NCBI RefSeq assembly: GCF_018918005.1
Contig: NZ_JAHLPR010000047.1
Location: 1 to 58,575 of the forward strand
DNA: 58,575 bases
Reading direction: 5' to 3'
Source of the DNA: Paenibacillus sp. MSJ-34
Lineage (GTDB): Bacteria > Bacillota > Bacilli > Paenibacillales > Paenibacillaceae
A program made the translations under genes and the position numbers. Numbering within the stretch: position 1 is the first letter of the stretch; the number at the start of each line of letters is the position of its first letter. Below are positions 1-9,742 of this stretch, in pieces. Below the pieces are notes generated by a model. The model had not been told where the DNA came from. It was given only the letters and a program-made list of their open reading frames with translations, and made no database searches.

Positions 1-398
1 AACAAAATCCCCTCCAAAGAATGTTTTCTCAACAATCTCATTCTAAACGAGGATTTTGACTATGGCTCCCTTTATTTTTGAAGCCTTAGCATTTTACACA
101 ATTATACGGACTCAACTCTTGGTTCATATAGTTTGAATAAAAAATGTTGATGAATTAAGATAAAACTTTAATACCATTCGGTGAATAAAGGGGTATGGAA
201 AGCCATTAGCGTTACAAAGACCTCCATAGTATTTTAGGGAAACATCACTACATGATTTGACGATTTATCACTATCACCCAATCATGAAAAATCATGCCCG
301 TTAGAGGCTCCATGTCAAGCCACAGGGTTTCTGGAGCCGCTCCATCCTTCTATTTGTGCTACTTTCGTGTTTATACTACTATTACGGATAAGATCGGT

Positions 399-784
399 TT
401 AATACTTCTCACCGTGCTGAACCATTCCAACGATAATACGTGCGAGTTTGCCGATCAATTTGAATATCCATTCGTACTTTTTCATGCCTCTCTTCACGTT
501 CTGCTTATGCCACTTTTTCAAATACGGAAACTGACCGAGTGCCAGTACTTGGAAAAGGTATTTTCGTAATCCGCTGTTTCCTTTTTTGAGAGGTTGACCT
601 GTCCCTTATACTTACCGGATATACACTTGATATGCATAAATAGCACTGAAAGTAGCTCGAAGAGGTAGTTATGTATGTATGTATACCTAATACAAGTCAG
701 CACGGCGAAGCAACTATCGACCGTGTGCATAAGTGCAAAGGTGTCTTCCATCGCAAGGATTGTGGAAAAATGAAGATTGTGCAT
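399..784 (-). pseudogene. IS110-type transposase C-terminal relic, frameshifted
   Basis: On the minus strand the block SGKYKGQVNLSKKG-NSGLRKYLFQ followed by a lysine-rich tail ending in LIGKLARIIVGMVQHGEKY matches the C-terminal region of IS110-family transposases, where a Gly/Lys-rich SGK, SKRG and LRK.LFQ pattern precedes a short basic tail. The natural stop is at 399-401. The reading frame is broken at an A6 run (plus-strand T6, 582-587): one extra A would restore SKKGNSGLRK. Residues upstream, including ILAMEDTF, may be a decayed Transposase_20 segment, but that match is weak. The N-terminal catalytic domain is not visible, so this is a dead fragment. Confidence 0.55.
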
Positions 785-2042
785 TGCCCTTGATGCTCCG
801 AAAATGCTTCGCTAAAGGTCGCGTCTAAGTAATAACTTGATTTTGTGCTCTATCTTTTCAGATGTGCGTTCAGTGGCTGAGGGATCTCGTTGTAAGTTCG
901 TCAGGCGTCCTCTTATTGCTAATATAGGTAGCCGACCATTTCGCTTGGGTCAATCTTTGAGCTTTGTATAGGTTTTCGATATAAGGTCTCTAGCAACATG
1001 ACCAATGCCTTGTCTGCATAGAGACGATCAGCCGAAGTAACTACTAGACCGTTTACTTGTGATTCAACTATAAATTCTATAGGTATAAGGTGTATACGAT
1101 GAGCGCGAAGTACATCTAGTTCCAGACTTTTTCGCAATGTATTCTTGTGTTTTCACCAAACGAATATGCTGCTTGATATGACGGTCATGTCCGCGATTTG
1201 AAGGGCGGTTAGATCCCAGAGGATCATGAACAAGGCTATACGAACGACTTTGCACGGCCTCATGGTCCGTAAATCCCTGATCAGAGCATTAATTTTATCC
1301 GAATACATTGTCTCCGTATCGACAGGAGACATATTTCTCTTCACTATGTCAGTACAGCAGGCTCATTGGAGAGGATCACGACAGAGTAACCTGAGTAGAA
1401 TCTAGTAAGCTTTAGTTTTCCATTCTTTGATGTGATTCCTCGCTTATCCTTCGTTAATTGCTGTCATCTACATGAAAGTAGATCAAGGTTCGCAAGGGGA
1501 AGTTGCTTCATTTTCGCAAAAGTTATGGAGTATTTATGCTGGTCAGCCCGCCGAGCAACTGCTGAAAGCTTTCATTAGCCGTGATCTGACATTTCAGTTA
1601 GGATTCGCTTTGCTGCAACTGAGCCTCCATAAGTCTCCATAAACAACAACGTGGAAGAACCCACGAATAGCTTAAAGCCCAATAATCCAGATCACTGTCT
1701 CGGGAAGGACTGATTTTAACAACTGTAGACATTTGACAACTAAATTTGTAAGGTTATCCATAGAAATCTCCTTTGTTGAAGCGTTTATTGTTGAAGTTCT
1801 GGTAGAAGATTTTTTTTGTCCAGAAATTTAACCCAGTATTTTTATTCATAGGAAATAATCGAATTTTGTCGAAGTTAATGCAACGCTAGTGACGGAGAGC
1901 AAGATCACTCCCTTTAAATTAATGAACTTGATCTAAAGCCAATAATTCAATTTTTGTCTTAAAAAATGTCCCCTAACCGAGTTTGGATACCCTCGTATTA
2001 TTATTTTTAACCCTAATCGACTTTTTCTTTTCATATAAAGAA

Positions 2043-2083
2043 TTGGCACTGTTATGGAGACTAAAATCTCGCAACAGCGCCAA
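2043..2083. terminator. stem-loop after the secreted orphan gene
   Basis: TTGGCACTGTT (2043-2053) pairs with AACAGCGCCAA (2073-2083), with one G-T type mismatch. An inner GAGA/TCTC stem (2057-2060, 2067-2070) continues the hairpin. It lies 26 bases past the stop of the minus-strand gene at 2110-2775. The downstream tract is T-rich but not a clean T-run, so it is a possible terminator or 3' stabiliser. The arms also resemble IS6-family ends; see the rejected list. Confidence 0.45.
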
Positions 2084-2109
2084 CCTTGTGTCAATATCAA
2101 AACCATCTA

Positions 2110-2775
2110 TTAGTCAATTTCAAATTCAGACGATATTATAGTAGATCTTACATAAAGTTTGAGAAAAGCAGTACTTTTCTTAATAGGATATATAATTTTA
2201 AATCTCAAACGCGCATAAGCAGGTTCAGTAACTGTCTGGTATTTATCAATTACTTGCAAATCTTCATCCTCATAATCATATAAAAGCATCGTAATAGAAT
2301 AATCATAAACTCTATCAATAGAGGATATCTCTAAATGATGAGTTGCAAGTGTTAAATCTGCATAGAAACTTGCTTTGGTAACAGCGTTTCCTCCCTCAAC
2401 TTTATACTTCTTCTTCGTTTCATACTGAATTGAAAAGTCATCATTTAAGGGACTAAACTTTTGGTAGACAAAAGAACCGTCTGGAAAATAGTATATTTTT
2501 ACTTTTGATGTTTCTTTTGATACGTCCATAGCGAAATAATCTTTCGGAATTTGCGATAACATTTCCGGTTTCTGAGAATCTAAGAGTTCACCGCTATTAA
2601 TTTTTTGCAGTAATGCCGCTTGAGTTTCTTCATCAACATTAAATTGTAACATATAGTTTTTCCAGGCCTGTAAATCTGCTGAATCAGAGTGCAGATTATT
2701 ACGATCTTGAGCATGTGCAGTTAATGTAAAAATAAGAACAAATACGAGTGTCAACAGTAAAATTTTCCTATACAT
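2110..2775 (-). CDS. secreted protein of unknown function
   Basis: The 221-residue product starts with a classic Sec signal peptide: MYRK, then a hydrophobic run of about 15 residues ending in AHA around residue 22. There is no lipobox cysteine. The mature part is mixed alpha/beta with many Tyr, Phe and charged residues (for example KIYYFPDGSFVYQKF near residue 95), suggesting a small extracellular beta-rich domain. I do not recognise the family. The start is well supported by an AAAGGAGGT ribosome site about 6 bases before ATG. The gene is AT-rich like its surroundings and unlike the rest of the window, suggesting a different origin. It stands alone, with a stem-loop just past its stop. Confidence 0.75.
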   Translation of the reverse strand: MYRKILLLTLVFVLIFTLTAHAQDRNNLHSDSADLQAWKNYMLQFNVDEETQAALLQKINSGELLDSQKPEMLSQIPKDYFAMDVSKETSKVKIYYFPDGSFVYQKFSPLNDDFSIQYETKKKYKVEGGNAVTKASFYADLTLATHHLEISSIDRVYDYSITMLLYDYEDEDLQVIDKYQTVTEPAYARLRFKIIYPIKKSTAFLKLYVRSTIISSEFEID

Positions 2776-3278
2776 TTTATTACCTCCTTTTTTTCCATAT
2801 TATAACTAATATTCCAATGAAAATGAAGGCTTTTGATTTAATTTTTAATAAATATATCATTTCAATATAGAGATTCATATTAATATAATTAATAACATCC
2901 TAAAATTCGAAGATGTAATTTGTAAAAATGCAAATTTAGTCAATTATTATCAATATTGTTTTGAAATATTCCTCCAACCGAATAAATTACAAATTTTCAA
3001 TGCTAAACTAATAAAATTATTTATGATAAGACGAAAGTAACAGTAGTTCATAAACATTTAAATTGACCAAAAACCCCAAGGTATAAATATCTAATTCGTT
3101 ATTTGTGGGAGATAAGGATAAATTTAAAAGATTTTAGAGAATACTCATTTGTCGAAAAGTACTACCGTTTTGCGTAAAGGGGAACAATGTTGTAAAGTAT
3201 GAGGAAATTGTTATGAAATAAACAAGCGTACGACAAAACGATACTTCGGACATCAAGCTGGCAAGGAGCAGAGAGAGT
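2776..3278. other. AT-rich spacer, no gene seen
   Basis: This 503-base spacer separates the divergent genes at 2110-2775 and 3279-4268. It is strongly AT-rich. I find no open frame with a ribosome site, no clear hairpin and no RNA gene. Promoters of both flanking genes should lie here, but no convincing -35/-10 pair could be assigned by eye. Confidence 0.5.
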
Positions 3279-4268
3279 ATGAAAAAGGAATTTGCAGAAA
3301 TTTCCGATTCGGAACGTCAAAGTATGAATCCTCTCTATTTACAAGAAATGGAGAGAAAGATGAAATCCAAAAAACTGCTGAGTTGCTGCATTGCAATAAA
3401 CGAAACCGTCGCGTTCCGGTACGATCGCGACCCTCATTCGGCGAATCGCTTGCATAAAATCAATTCATGCACGAAAAGCGTCTTGTCCGCACTTGTCGGC
3501 ATTGCCGTGGAACAAGGGATTATCCCCGGGCTGCATACCCCCATTTCCCGTTACTTTCCGGTGCTGGACAAAGATAAAGACCCCCGGAAAAGAGAAATAA
3601 CGATCGATCATCTCCTAACGATGACCGCAGGATTCAAATGGGAGGAATACCGCAAGCGGGTTTCTTATCCCGCCATGATCCGCAGCAAAGACTGGGTGCA
3701 ATATACATTGAAACAGCCGCTGATCGCAAACCCCGGAGAAAGCATGGTCTATAACTCTGGCTGCTCCCATCTGCTCGCAGCCATTTTGCGGCAAACGTCC
3801 GGAATGAATGTGAGCGATTACGCGCGCACGCACCTGTTCGCCCCGCTGGGCATCGACGAATATGATTGGGAGGAAGATCCGCAAGGCATGAGCATCGGCG
3901 GTTTCGGCCTCCATCTATCCATCCGGGATATGGTCAAATTCGGCCTCTTGTACGCCAATAACGGGCAATGGAAAGGGAAGCGTCTGATCGGTGAAGATTG
4001 GGTGAAGCAGACCACGGTCCCCCTGCATCTCTCCTATGAACAAGTCGGCCATTACGGCCGGCATTGGTGGACGTCTTCCTTCCGCGCCGGCAACGGGAAA
4101 GAAACCCGGGAAGAACGCTATTTCTTCGCGCTCGGATACGGAGGACAATATATTATTGTCGTCCCTTCGCGCCATATGGTCGTGGCGATCGCAAGCGACA
4201 ACTTCAAGCGATCGAGCCGGCCGGTCGATTATTTCCGCGAATATATTGTGCCTTCCCTGCAGTTTTAA
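3279..4268 (+). CDS. serine hydrolase, beta-lactamase (class C/PBP4*) family
   Basis: This 329-residue protein belongs to the PF00144 family of DD-peptidase-like serine hydrolases. The catalytic SxxK motif is S63-C-T-K66. The second motif is Y158-N-S within VYNSGCSHLLAAI, a form common in Bacilli members. A Gly-rich LGYGGQYIIVVP segment near residue 288 corresponds to the third active-site strand. No signal peptide is visible, so it probably acts in the cytoplasm as an esterase or amidase of unknown substrate rather than as an antibiotic-destroying enzyme. An AAGGAG ribosome site precedes ATG. Composition returns to the chromosome average here, marking the right edge of the AT-rich region. 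Confidence 0.85.
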   Translation: MKKEFAEISDSERQSMNPLYLQEMERKMKSKKLLSCCIAINETVAFRYDRDPHSANRLHKINSCTKSVLSALVGIAVEQGIIPGLHTPISRYFPVLDKDKDPRKREITIDHLLTMTAGFKWEEYRKRVSYPAMIRSKDWVQYTLKQPLIANPGESMVYNSGCSHLLAAILRQTSGMNVSDYARTHLFAPLGIDEYDWEEDPQGMSIGGFGLHLSIRDMVKFGLLYANNGQWKGKRLIGEDWVKQTTVPLHLSYEQVGHYGRHWWTSSFRAGNGKETREERYFFALGYGGQYIIVVPSRHMVVAIASDNFKRSSRPVDYFREYIVPSLQF

Positions 4269-4349
4269 AGATAGTAATTGCATATCTCACTAATTAGCAT
4301 CTTCTGTCAAGGCCTGGCACATCATTCAACTTCCACGCTCCCAAGGCTT

Positions 4350-4364
4350 AGGCGAAATTCGCCT
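4350..4364. repeat. short perfect inverted repeat
   Basis: AGGCGAA and TTCGCCT face each other around a single A. It lies in the 377-base spacer 4269-4646 between the serine hydrolase and the efflux adaptor. Its role is unknown; it could be an operator for the efflux genes or just a weak hairpin. Confidence 0.3.
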
Positions 4365-4400
4365 CACTTGACTATTGTAAATGGATTTCGCAGTTACATG

Positions 4401-4445
4401 GCGGGGGCAAGCATGCATAAGCAGGCGCCCTCGCGATGCTTTTTT
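4401..4445 (+). terminator. possible intrinsic terminator
   Basis: AAGCAT (4409-4414) can pair with ATGCTT (4436-4441), followed by T residues. An overlapping, mutually exclusive pairing is GCGGGGGC (4401-4408) with GCCCTCGC (4427-4434). The element lies 130 bases after the hydrolase stop and 200 before the efflux operon. It could end the former or act as a leader attenuator of the latter. The rest of 4269-4646 shows no gene. Confidence 0.35.
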
Positions 4446-4658
4446 GTTTCCCAGTTTGAAGTACAGTAAATGCTTCAGGCATTTGCCAGGAAAAACGAAC
4501 CACGCTCCCCACGATTTCATGAAACGGCAGCCCGTTTCATTCGTATAACTACTGATCAGGATTTTCATTCGAAAGGAATCGGAAGATATGCGAAGCAACT
4601 AGAGCTATATTTCGGATGAAGAGAGACAAGCCTTATATTAGAGGGAGTGGGACAAATC

Positions 4659-5693
4659 GTGAGAAAAAAATGGTTCGCAGCCGGCATATTTGCGATTGCG
4701 ATCGCTACAGCGTTAACAGGTTGCAGCCCTGAACCGCAGCAAACGTCGCAAGCACCGGAGGAAAAGGAAACCCCCGTTCAAATTGCCAACATCGAAAAGG
4801 GGACGATTAGTCAACAGAACGAAATGATCGGCACGGCCGAACCTAGCAAATCCGTTGACGTCATACCGAAATTAAACGGTGAACTCGTGAAACTGAACGT
4901 CAAAAAAGGGGATTTCGTCAAAAAAGGCGCTCCGCTCGGCAAGATCGACGCCGAAGATTTGGAAATTCAGCTTCAATTGGAGCAATTCGGACTCGAACAA
5001 GCGCAAGACCAATATAAAAGCGTCTACGCCCAAACGCAATCGGGCCCGGAGCTCGACCAGGCCGAAAGAGGCGTCGAGCAGGCCAAACTGCGGGTGAAGC
5101 AAGCCCAGAACCGGCTGAACGACGCACAATTGACGGCGCCGATTAGCGGAAGGGTCATTCGGGTTACCGCCGAAGAAGGCGGATTCGTTACCGCAAGCGG
5201 CCCGCTGTTCACGATCGTATCTACCAATCCGGTGACGCTGACCGCGAACGTAAGCACCAATCAAATGCTTATGCTGCAGGATCGCGCCGAGGCGCAAGTG
5301 ACCGTGCCGGATCTCGGGCAAACGTTGACCGCGCGCATCACCTATTTGGCGCCCGTTGCGAACGACTCGGGTTTCTACCGATTGGAAGCGGAACTGGATA
5401 ACGCGGAAGAGAAGATCAAGCCCGGCATGATCGCCAAATTCATTGTCGAACAAGAGTTAATGAAGGACGCTCTGATCGTTCCGACCGAATCGATCGTGGA
5501 GAAAGGCGGGGAGTCGTATATCTTTATCGTGAAAGACGGGCGCGCGGTGGAGAAAACCGTCGAAGTATTGGAATCGCAAACGGAAACGTCTGCCGTGAAG
5601 GGCGAATTTAACGAAAACGATCAAGTTGTCGTGAAAGGCCAAATTACGCTTGCCGACGGCAATAAGGTGAAAATAATCGAGGGGGCGCGATAA
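4659..5693 (+). CDS. RND efflux adaptor lipoprotein (membrane fusion protein)
   Basis: This HlyD/AcrA-type adaptor links an RND pump to the cell envelope. It has a lipoprotein signal ending in LTGC (Cys22 in this numbering), then paired biotinyl-lipoyl-like half-motifs (VIPKLNGELVKLNVKKGDFVKKG and APISGRVIRV) flanking a coiled coil of about 70 residues, then a beta-barrel domain and the membrane-proximal domain. I prefer the GTG at 4659, giving MRKKWFAAG as a normal signal start, with GAGGGAG 11 bases upstream; an in-frame GTG at 4647 overlaps that ribosome site. One base separates it from the pump gene, so the two are coupled. Gram-positive members work without an outer membrane channel. Confidence 0.88.
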   Translation: MRKKWFAAGIFAIAIATALTGCSPEPQQTSQAPEEKETPVQIANIEKGTISQQNEMIGTAEPSKSVDVIPKLNGELVKLNVKKGDFVKKGAPLGKIDAEDLEIQLQLEQFGLEQAQDQYKSVYAQTQSGPELDQAERGVEQAKLRVKQAQNRLNDAQLTAPISGRVIRVTAEEGGFVTASGPLFTIVSTNPVTLTANVSTNQMLMLQDRAEAQVTVPDLGQTLTARITYLAPVANDSGFYRLEAELDNAEEKIKPGMIAKFIVEQELMKDALIVPTESIVEKGGESYIFIVKDGRAVEKTVEVLESQTETSAVKGEFNENDQVVVKGQITLADGNKVKIIEGAR

Positions 5694-5694
5694 C

Positions 5695-8600
5695 GTGAAA
5701 TTGATTGACGTCTCCGTTAAGCGTCCGGTCGGCGTGTTGATGATCGTTCTGGCGATTATCGCACTTGGCTTCGTCAGTTTGCGCAATTTGGCGATCGACC
5801 TGTTCCCGAAAATCGATTTGCCGATCGCCGTCGTCGCGACTTCCTATCAGGGAGCCGCGCCCGAAGAAATCGAGAAATTGATTACGCGGCCGCTGGAATC
5901 TTCGTTAAGCACCATACAAGGGATCGATACGGTTTCATCCCAATCGCAAGCCAATTCCTCGCTTGTCATGCTGCAGTTTAAAAACGGAACCAACATGGAT
6001 AACGTGCTGCTTGACGTTCGGGAGAAGGTGGACCAGATCAAAGGGATGCTGCCCGATGATGCGAACGATCCGTCCGTACTCCGGTTCGACCCGAACCAAA
6101 TGCCGATCATTACGCTCGGCTTGACCGGCGCCGAACCCGAGAACTTGCAGGAGATCGCGGATAACAACATCGTGCCTTACCTGGAAAGGCAAAACGGCGT
6201 TGCGTCCGTATCCGTCCAAGGCGGGAAAACGCGGGAAATACTCGTGGAACTGGACCGCGCCAATTTGGCCCGGTACGGCTTAACCCCTTCGCAAGTCGTA
6301 CAAGCGTTAAATATGGAGAATAAATCGTCGTCCGCCGGCGCCGTTTCCAAAGGAGTGCTGGAGCTGCAAATTCGCGTGAAAGGCGAATTCACCTCGGTGG
6401 AGGACATTAAGCAAACGTTGATTCATCTGCCTGCCGGCGGCCAAATTCAAGTTAGCGATGTGGCCACGATCAGCGATACGTTCAAGAAGCAAAGCTCGCT
6501 AACGCTCGTGAACGGCGGGCCTGCACTTGTGCTATCGATTCAGAAACAATCCGATGCAAATACGGTCGAAGTAGCGAATCAAGTGCATAAAGCGATGAAT
6601 CGGCTGCATGACGACCTGCCGGAAGGAATCGAATTATCGATGGTTGCCGATACTTCAATCTTTATTCGGCAATCGATCGACAGTGTCGTCAACAATATGA
6701 TTAGCGGCGCAGCGCTTGCCATGCTCATTCTCATTATATTTTTGCGCAGCGTCCGCTCGACGATCGTTATCGGCATATCGATGCCGATCTCCGTCATTTC
6801 GACGTTTACGCTCATGTATTTTACCGGCCAAACGCTCAATATTATTTCCATGGGCGGGCTTGCGCTCGGCATCGGCATGATGGTGGACAACTCGATCGTT
6901 ATTTTGGAAAATATTTTTACGTACAGGCAAAAAGGAATGCCGATGAAAGAAGCCGCCGTCAAAGGCGCTTCGGAACTGGCTTCGGCCGTCATTGCGTCGA
7001 CGACGACAACATTGGTCGTATTCTTGCCGATCGTGTTCGTTCAAGGGCTGACTGCGGACATCTTCCGCCCGCTCGCCCTGACGGTTTGCTTCTCGCTCGT
7101 CGCATCGCTTGTCGTAGCGATTACGCTCATACCGATGCTGTCTTCGAAGCTCGTATCCGAGAAGAGACTGCTGAAGGAAAAGAAGCAAGGACGGATGGCA
7201 AGACTGTTCGGTCTTTTCAACCACTTCATTGCCTTCTATAAAAAGATATTGAATTGGGCGCTCGGTCACCGCAAAACAACGGTATTCGGCACGATCGTCC
7301 TGCTGCTCGGAAGCTTTTTCCTGGTGCCGGGGATCGGCATGGAGTTTATGCCGGGCGGCGACCAGGGACAGATTCAAATTTCGGTGCAAACGCCGACCGG
7401 CACGAAGCTGGAAGAGACGAAGAAGGTCGTCGACGAAGTATCCTCCTTGCTTGCTCCTTACGGCGATGTCATTGAAACCGCGTCCGAGTCGATCGGAGGA
7501 GGGGGTCCGTTCGGCGGAAGCGCCAATTCGGCTTCTTTTACCATTCAATTAATACGCGCGACAGAACGGGATATTACGACAAAAGAAATGATGCAGCAAT
7601 TAACCGACAAGACCAAAGATATCGCGGGAGCGGAAATTACCGTGTCGGCGATGGAATCCGGCTTCGGCGCAGGCGCTCCGATCCAAATCCGCTTGAACGG
7701 GCAGGAACAGGAAATGCTGGAAGAAGTCGCGAATCAAGTCGTCTGGATGATTTCCGGCATCGAGGGCGTATATAACGCGGAATCGTCGGCGGCGGAAGGA
7801 AATGCGGAAATGAACATTTCGGTCGACCGCAGCCTGGCGGCTCAATACGGTTTAACGTATCAGCAGATTATGAATGAAATTTCGCTTGCTGTTAACGGGC
7901 AATTGGCGACGCAATACCGCGAGGGCGGAAACGAATACGACGTCAGAGTCATTATGCCCGAAGAGAGCAGATCAAGCATCGCATCGCTGCAAACGTTGAC
8001 GATTCAATCGCAAAGCGGCCAATTGATTCCATTGTCGGCCGTGGCCGAGTTCAAGCAGGTTCAAGGCCCGGTCATGATTCAACGCGAAAACCAGCAGCGC
8101 CAAATCAACGTTACCGCCGACATTGCCGGCAGAGATTTGGGCAGCATCTCGACCGAGATCGGGCAAACGCTGCAGAAGATGAACTTCCCGGACGGCTATA
8201 CCTACTCCATGGGCGGACAAACGGAGGATATGATGGAATCGTTCATCGATCTGGGGATCGCTCTCATCTTCTCGATCTTTCTCGTTTACGTCGTCATGGC
8301 CGTCCAGTTCGAATCGCTGCTGTATCCGTTTATTATTATGTTCTCCATGCCGACATCCTTCGTCGGCGTGCTGCTGGGACTGTTTATTACGGGAACGGCG
8401 CTTAGCGTAACCGCCTTGATCGGCGTCATTATGCTCGCGGGGATCGTCGTGAACAACGCGATCATTCTCGTCGATTATATTAACATATTGCGAAGAAGAG
8501 GATTGGATCGCAAAGAGGCGATCATGCAAGGGGCTCCGAGCCGGATCCGCCCGATCTTCATGACCACCTTAACGACGGTGCTCGGCTTGGTGCCGCTCGC

Positions 8601-8796
8601 GCTGGGCATCGGGGAAGGCGCGGAGATGCAAGCCCCGCTTGCGATCGTCGTTATTTTCGGACTGTCCTGCTCGACGATATTCACCTTGCTGCTCGTTCCG
8701 GTCATGTATACGTACCTTGACGATTTCTCGAATTGGTTGAAGAGGCTGTTCAGAAGAAAAAATCAAGCGGAAACGGCCGTCGAAGCAACCGTATAA
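5695..8796 (+). CDS. RND family multidrug efflux permease (SwrC/YerP-like)
   Basis: The 1033-residue product has the AcrB-type duplicated layout: a TM helix at residues 10-30, a large external loop, a bundle of TM helices around 330-480, and the same pattern repeated in the C-terminal half. The charge-relay segment in TM4 reads GIGMMVDNSIVILEN with Asp398 followed by Asn399, where AcrB has two Asp; this variant is usual in the Gram-positive SwrC subfamily. It should export drugs, surfactant lipopeptides or other amphiphiles using the proton motive force. The start is a GTG one base after the adaptor stop, with a GAGGGGG ribosome site inside the adaptor gene. A strong terminator follows. Confidence 0.92.
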   Translation: MKLIDVSVKRPVGVLMIVLAIIALGFVSLRNLAIDLFPKIDLPIAVVATSYQGAAPEEIEKLITRPLESSLSTIQGIDTVSSQSQANSSLVMLQFKNGTNMDNVLLDVREKVDQIKGMLPDDANDPSVLRFDPNQMPIITLGLTGAEPENLQEIADNNIVPYLERQNGVASVSVQGGKTREILVELDRANLARYGLTPSQVVQALNMENKSSSAGAVSKGVLELQIRVKGEFTSVEDIKQTLIHLPAGGQIQVSDVATISDTFKKQSSLTLVNGGPALVLSIQKQSDANTVEVANQVHKAMNRLHDDLPEGIELSMVADTSIFIRQSIDSVVNNMISGAALAMLILIIFLRSVRSTIVIGISMPISVISTFTLMYFTGQTLNIISMGGLALGIGMMVDNSIVILENIFTYRQKGMPMKEAAVKGASELASAVIASTTTTLVVFLPIVFVQGLTADIFRPLALTVCFSLVASLVVAITLIPMLSSKLVSEKRLLKEKKQGRMARLFGLFNHFIAFYKKILNWALGHRKTTVFGTIVLLLGSFFLVPGIGMEFMPGGDQGQIQISVQTPTGTKLEETKKVVDEVSSLLAPYGDVIETASESIGGGGPFGGSANSASFTIQLIRATERDITTKEMMQQLTDKTKDIAGAEITVSAMESGFGAGAPIQIRLNGQEQEMLEEVANQVVWMISGIEGVYNAESSAAEGNAEMNISVDRSLAAQYGLTYQQIMNEISLAVNGQLATQYREGGNEYDVRVIMPEESRSSIASLQTLTIQSQSGQLIPLSAVAEFKQVQGPVMIQRENQQRQINVTADIAGRDLGSISTEIGQTLQKMNFPDGYTYSMGGQTEDMMESFIDLGIALIFSIFLVYVVMAVQFESLLYPFIIMFSMPTSFVGVLLGLFITGTALSVTALIGVIMLAGIVVNNAIILVDYINILRRRGLDRKEAIMQGAPSRIRPIFMTTLTTVLGLVPLALGIGEGAEMQAPLAIVVIFGLSCSTIFTLLLVPVMYTYLDDFSNWLKRLFRRKNQAETAVEATV

Positions 8797-8807
8797 AGAA
8801 CAAATGC

Positions 8808-8850
8808 AAAAACCTCCGAACTGCGAGATTAGGCAGTGACGGAGGTTTTT
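8808..8850. terminator. bidirectional intrinsic terminator
   Basis: AAAAACCTCCG (8808-8818) pairs with CGGAGGTTTTT (8840-8850), and an inner CTGC/GCAG stem extends it. Both strands end in a T-run, so it can stop the RND operon and the converging RDD gene. Confidence 0.9.
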
Positions 8851-8870
8851 CGTCGTGACCGAGGGCTTGT

Positions 8871-9674
8871 TCACAAGGACCACTCATCGGACAGCAGGAT
8901 GTACAGTTCGACGAGAAATGCGGCCGGATACAAATGATACGGATTCAAGTCCAGCTCAAGCTTGCGCAGCAACCGTTGCGTAATCCTCCAGGCAAGTTCG
9001 TCCCTCTTCTGACTGTCAAGCGACGGCATCCGTTCCACATAGGCGGCCAGGAGCAGCCAGTCGTCCCGCTCTACCTTGCCGCGGGCGGCGTCCGGAATCG
9101 TTAAGGAGAAGCGATGCTGCATTCTCCACTTGTCAAGCCATTTCTGCGTTCGATTGCGGATCGTTCTCCGCTCATGTTCCAAATCGCGAACAACGATCGT
9201 CCCCGCAGCGAGATCGCCGAGCCTTTTGTCCAGCGGATGAAAGAACATCCATAACGCGCCGGCAATATAGAACGACGGCAAAAAATCGATCAAACGGAAA
9301 AAATTGCGAATTAAAGCCGACAGCAACGTCACCGGCTGCCCGTTCTCTTGGACAACGCGCAAGCCGAGCCATCTTTTGCCGAACGTTTGCCCCGCCATGT
9401 AATATTCCGCCAGTGCGTAATAAGCGCCGGTCAACAGCGCGGCGAAGACGATCAGGAACGCGATGGCGTATTCTCCGAATAGATCCGCGACGGCCAAATC
9501 AAACGGAATGAGAATCAAACCTGTCAGCAGGCTGACGATGCCGAACGCCGCCAGCAACAGGAGCATGTCGGCGATCAGCGCGGCCGCCCTGCTGCCAAGC
9601 CCGGCCGTCTGCAGATGGAGCCTGACATGCTCGGGCGTAACGACGGTCGCTTCTCGGTTATAGCTTTCGTTCAT
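8871..9674 (-). CDS. RDD family membrane protein
   Basis: The 267-residue product has the RDD domain in its first 165 residues: three hydrophobic helices (about 30-55, 68-92 and 135-155), with the motif AGQTFGKRWLGLRVV between and RLIDFLPSF before the last. A soluble, Arg-rich C-terminal extension of about 100 residues follows, ending in a predicted helical region. The function of RDD proteins is poorly known; some affect ion transport. It is divergent from the SpoIIM-family gene, with 68 bases between starts, and this pairing with DUF58/MoxR genes is common in bacteria. The ribosome site is AAGGAGAG before ATG. Confidence 0.85.
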   Translation of the reverse strand: MNESYNREATVVTPEHVRLHLQTAGLGSRAAALIADMLLLLAAFGIVSLLTGLILIPFDLAVADLFGEYAIAFLIVFAALLTGAYYALAEYYMAGQTFGKRWLGLRVVQENGQPVTLLSALIRNFFRLIDFLPSFYIAGALWMFFHPLDKRLGDLAAGTIVVRDLEHERRTIRNRTQKWLDKWRMQHRFSLTIPDAARGKVERDDWLLLAAYVERMPSLDSQKRDELAWRITQRLLRKLELDLNPYHLYPAAFLVELYILLSDEWSL

Positions 9675-9742
9675 TCATTTCTCTCCTTCTTCCCGAATTT
9701 ATGGTACTATTTATTTAATAATGGAAGGAGACCAAGCGATCC

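Larger units (their letters stand above)
1..2109. other. AT-rich region without an intact gene
   Basis: This stretch is visibly richer in A and T than the rest of the window. Only short, overlapping open frames on both strands occur between about 290 and 1350. None starts with a convincing ribosome binding site or encodes a recognisable complete protein. The one recognisable piece is the IS110-type transposase relic at 399-784. From about 1350 to 2040 I see no gene. A strong stem-loop lies at 2043-2083. The composition and the relic suggest decayed, horizontally acquired DNA, which is an inference. Confidence 0.6.

Noticed and set aside
919-1344. Frames at 919-1344 (minus) as a decayed recombinase
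   Set aside because: A short segment vaguely resembles a tyrosine recombinase helix, but no catalytic Arg, His or Tyr context could be aligned.
2043-2083. IS6-family insertion sequence ends
   Set aside because: The two arms face each other only 19 bases apart and no transposase lies beside them; a simple stem-loop explains the pattern better.
6655-7548. 297-codon minus-strand frame inside the RND pump gene
   Set aside because: A shadow of the plus-strand gene, which shows full RND motifs; the antisense frame is Arg/His-rich with no family features.
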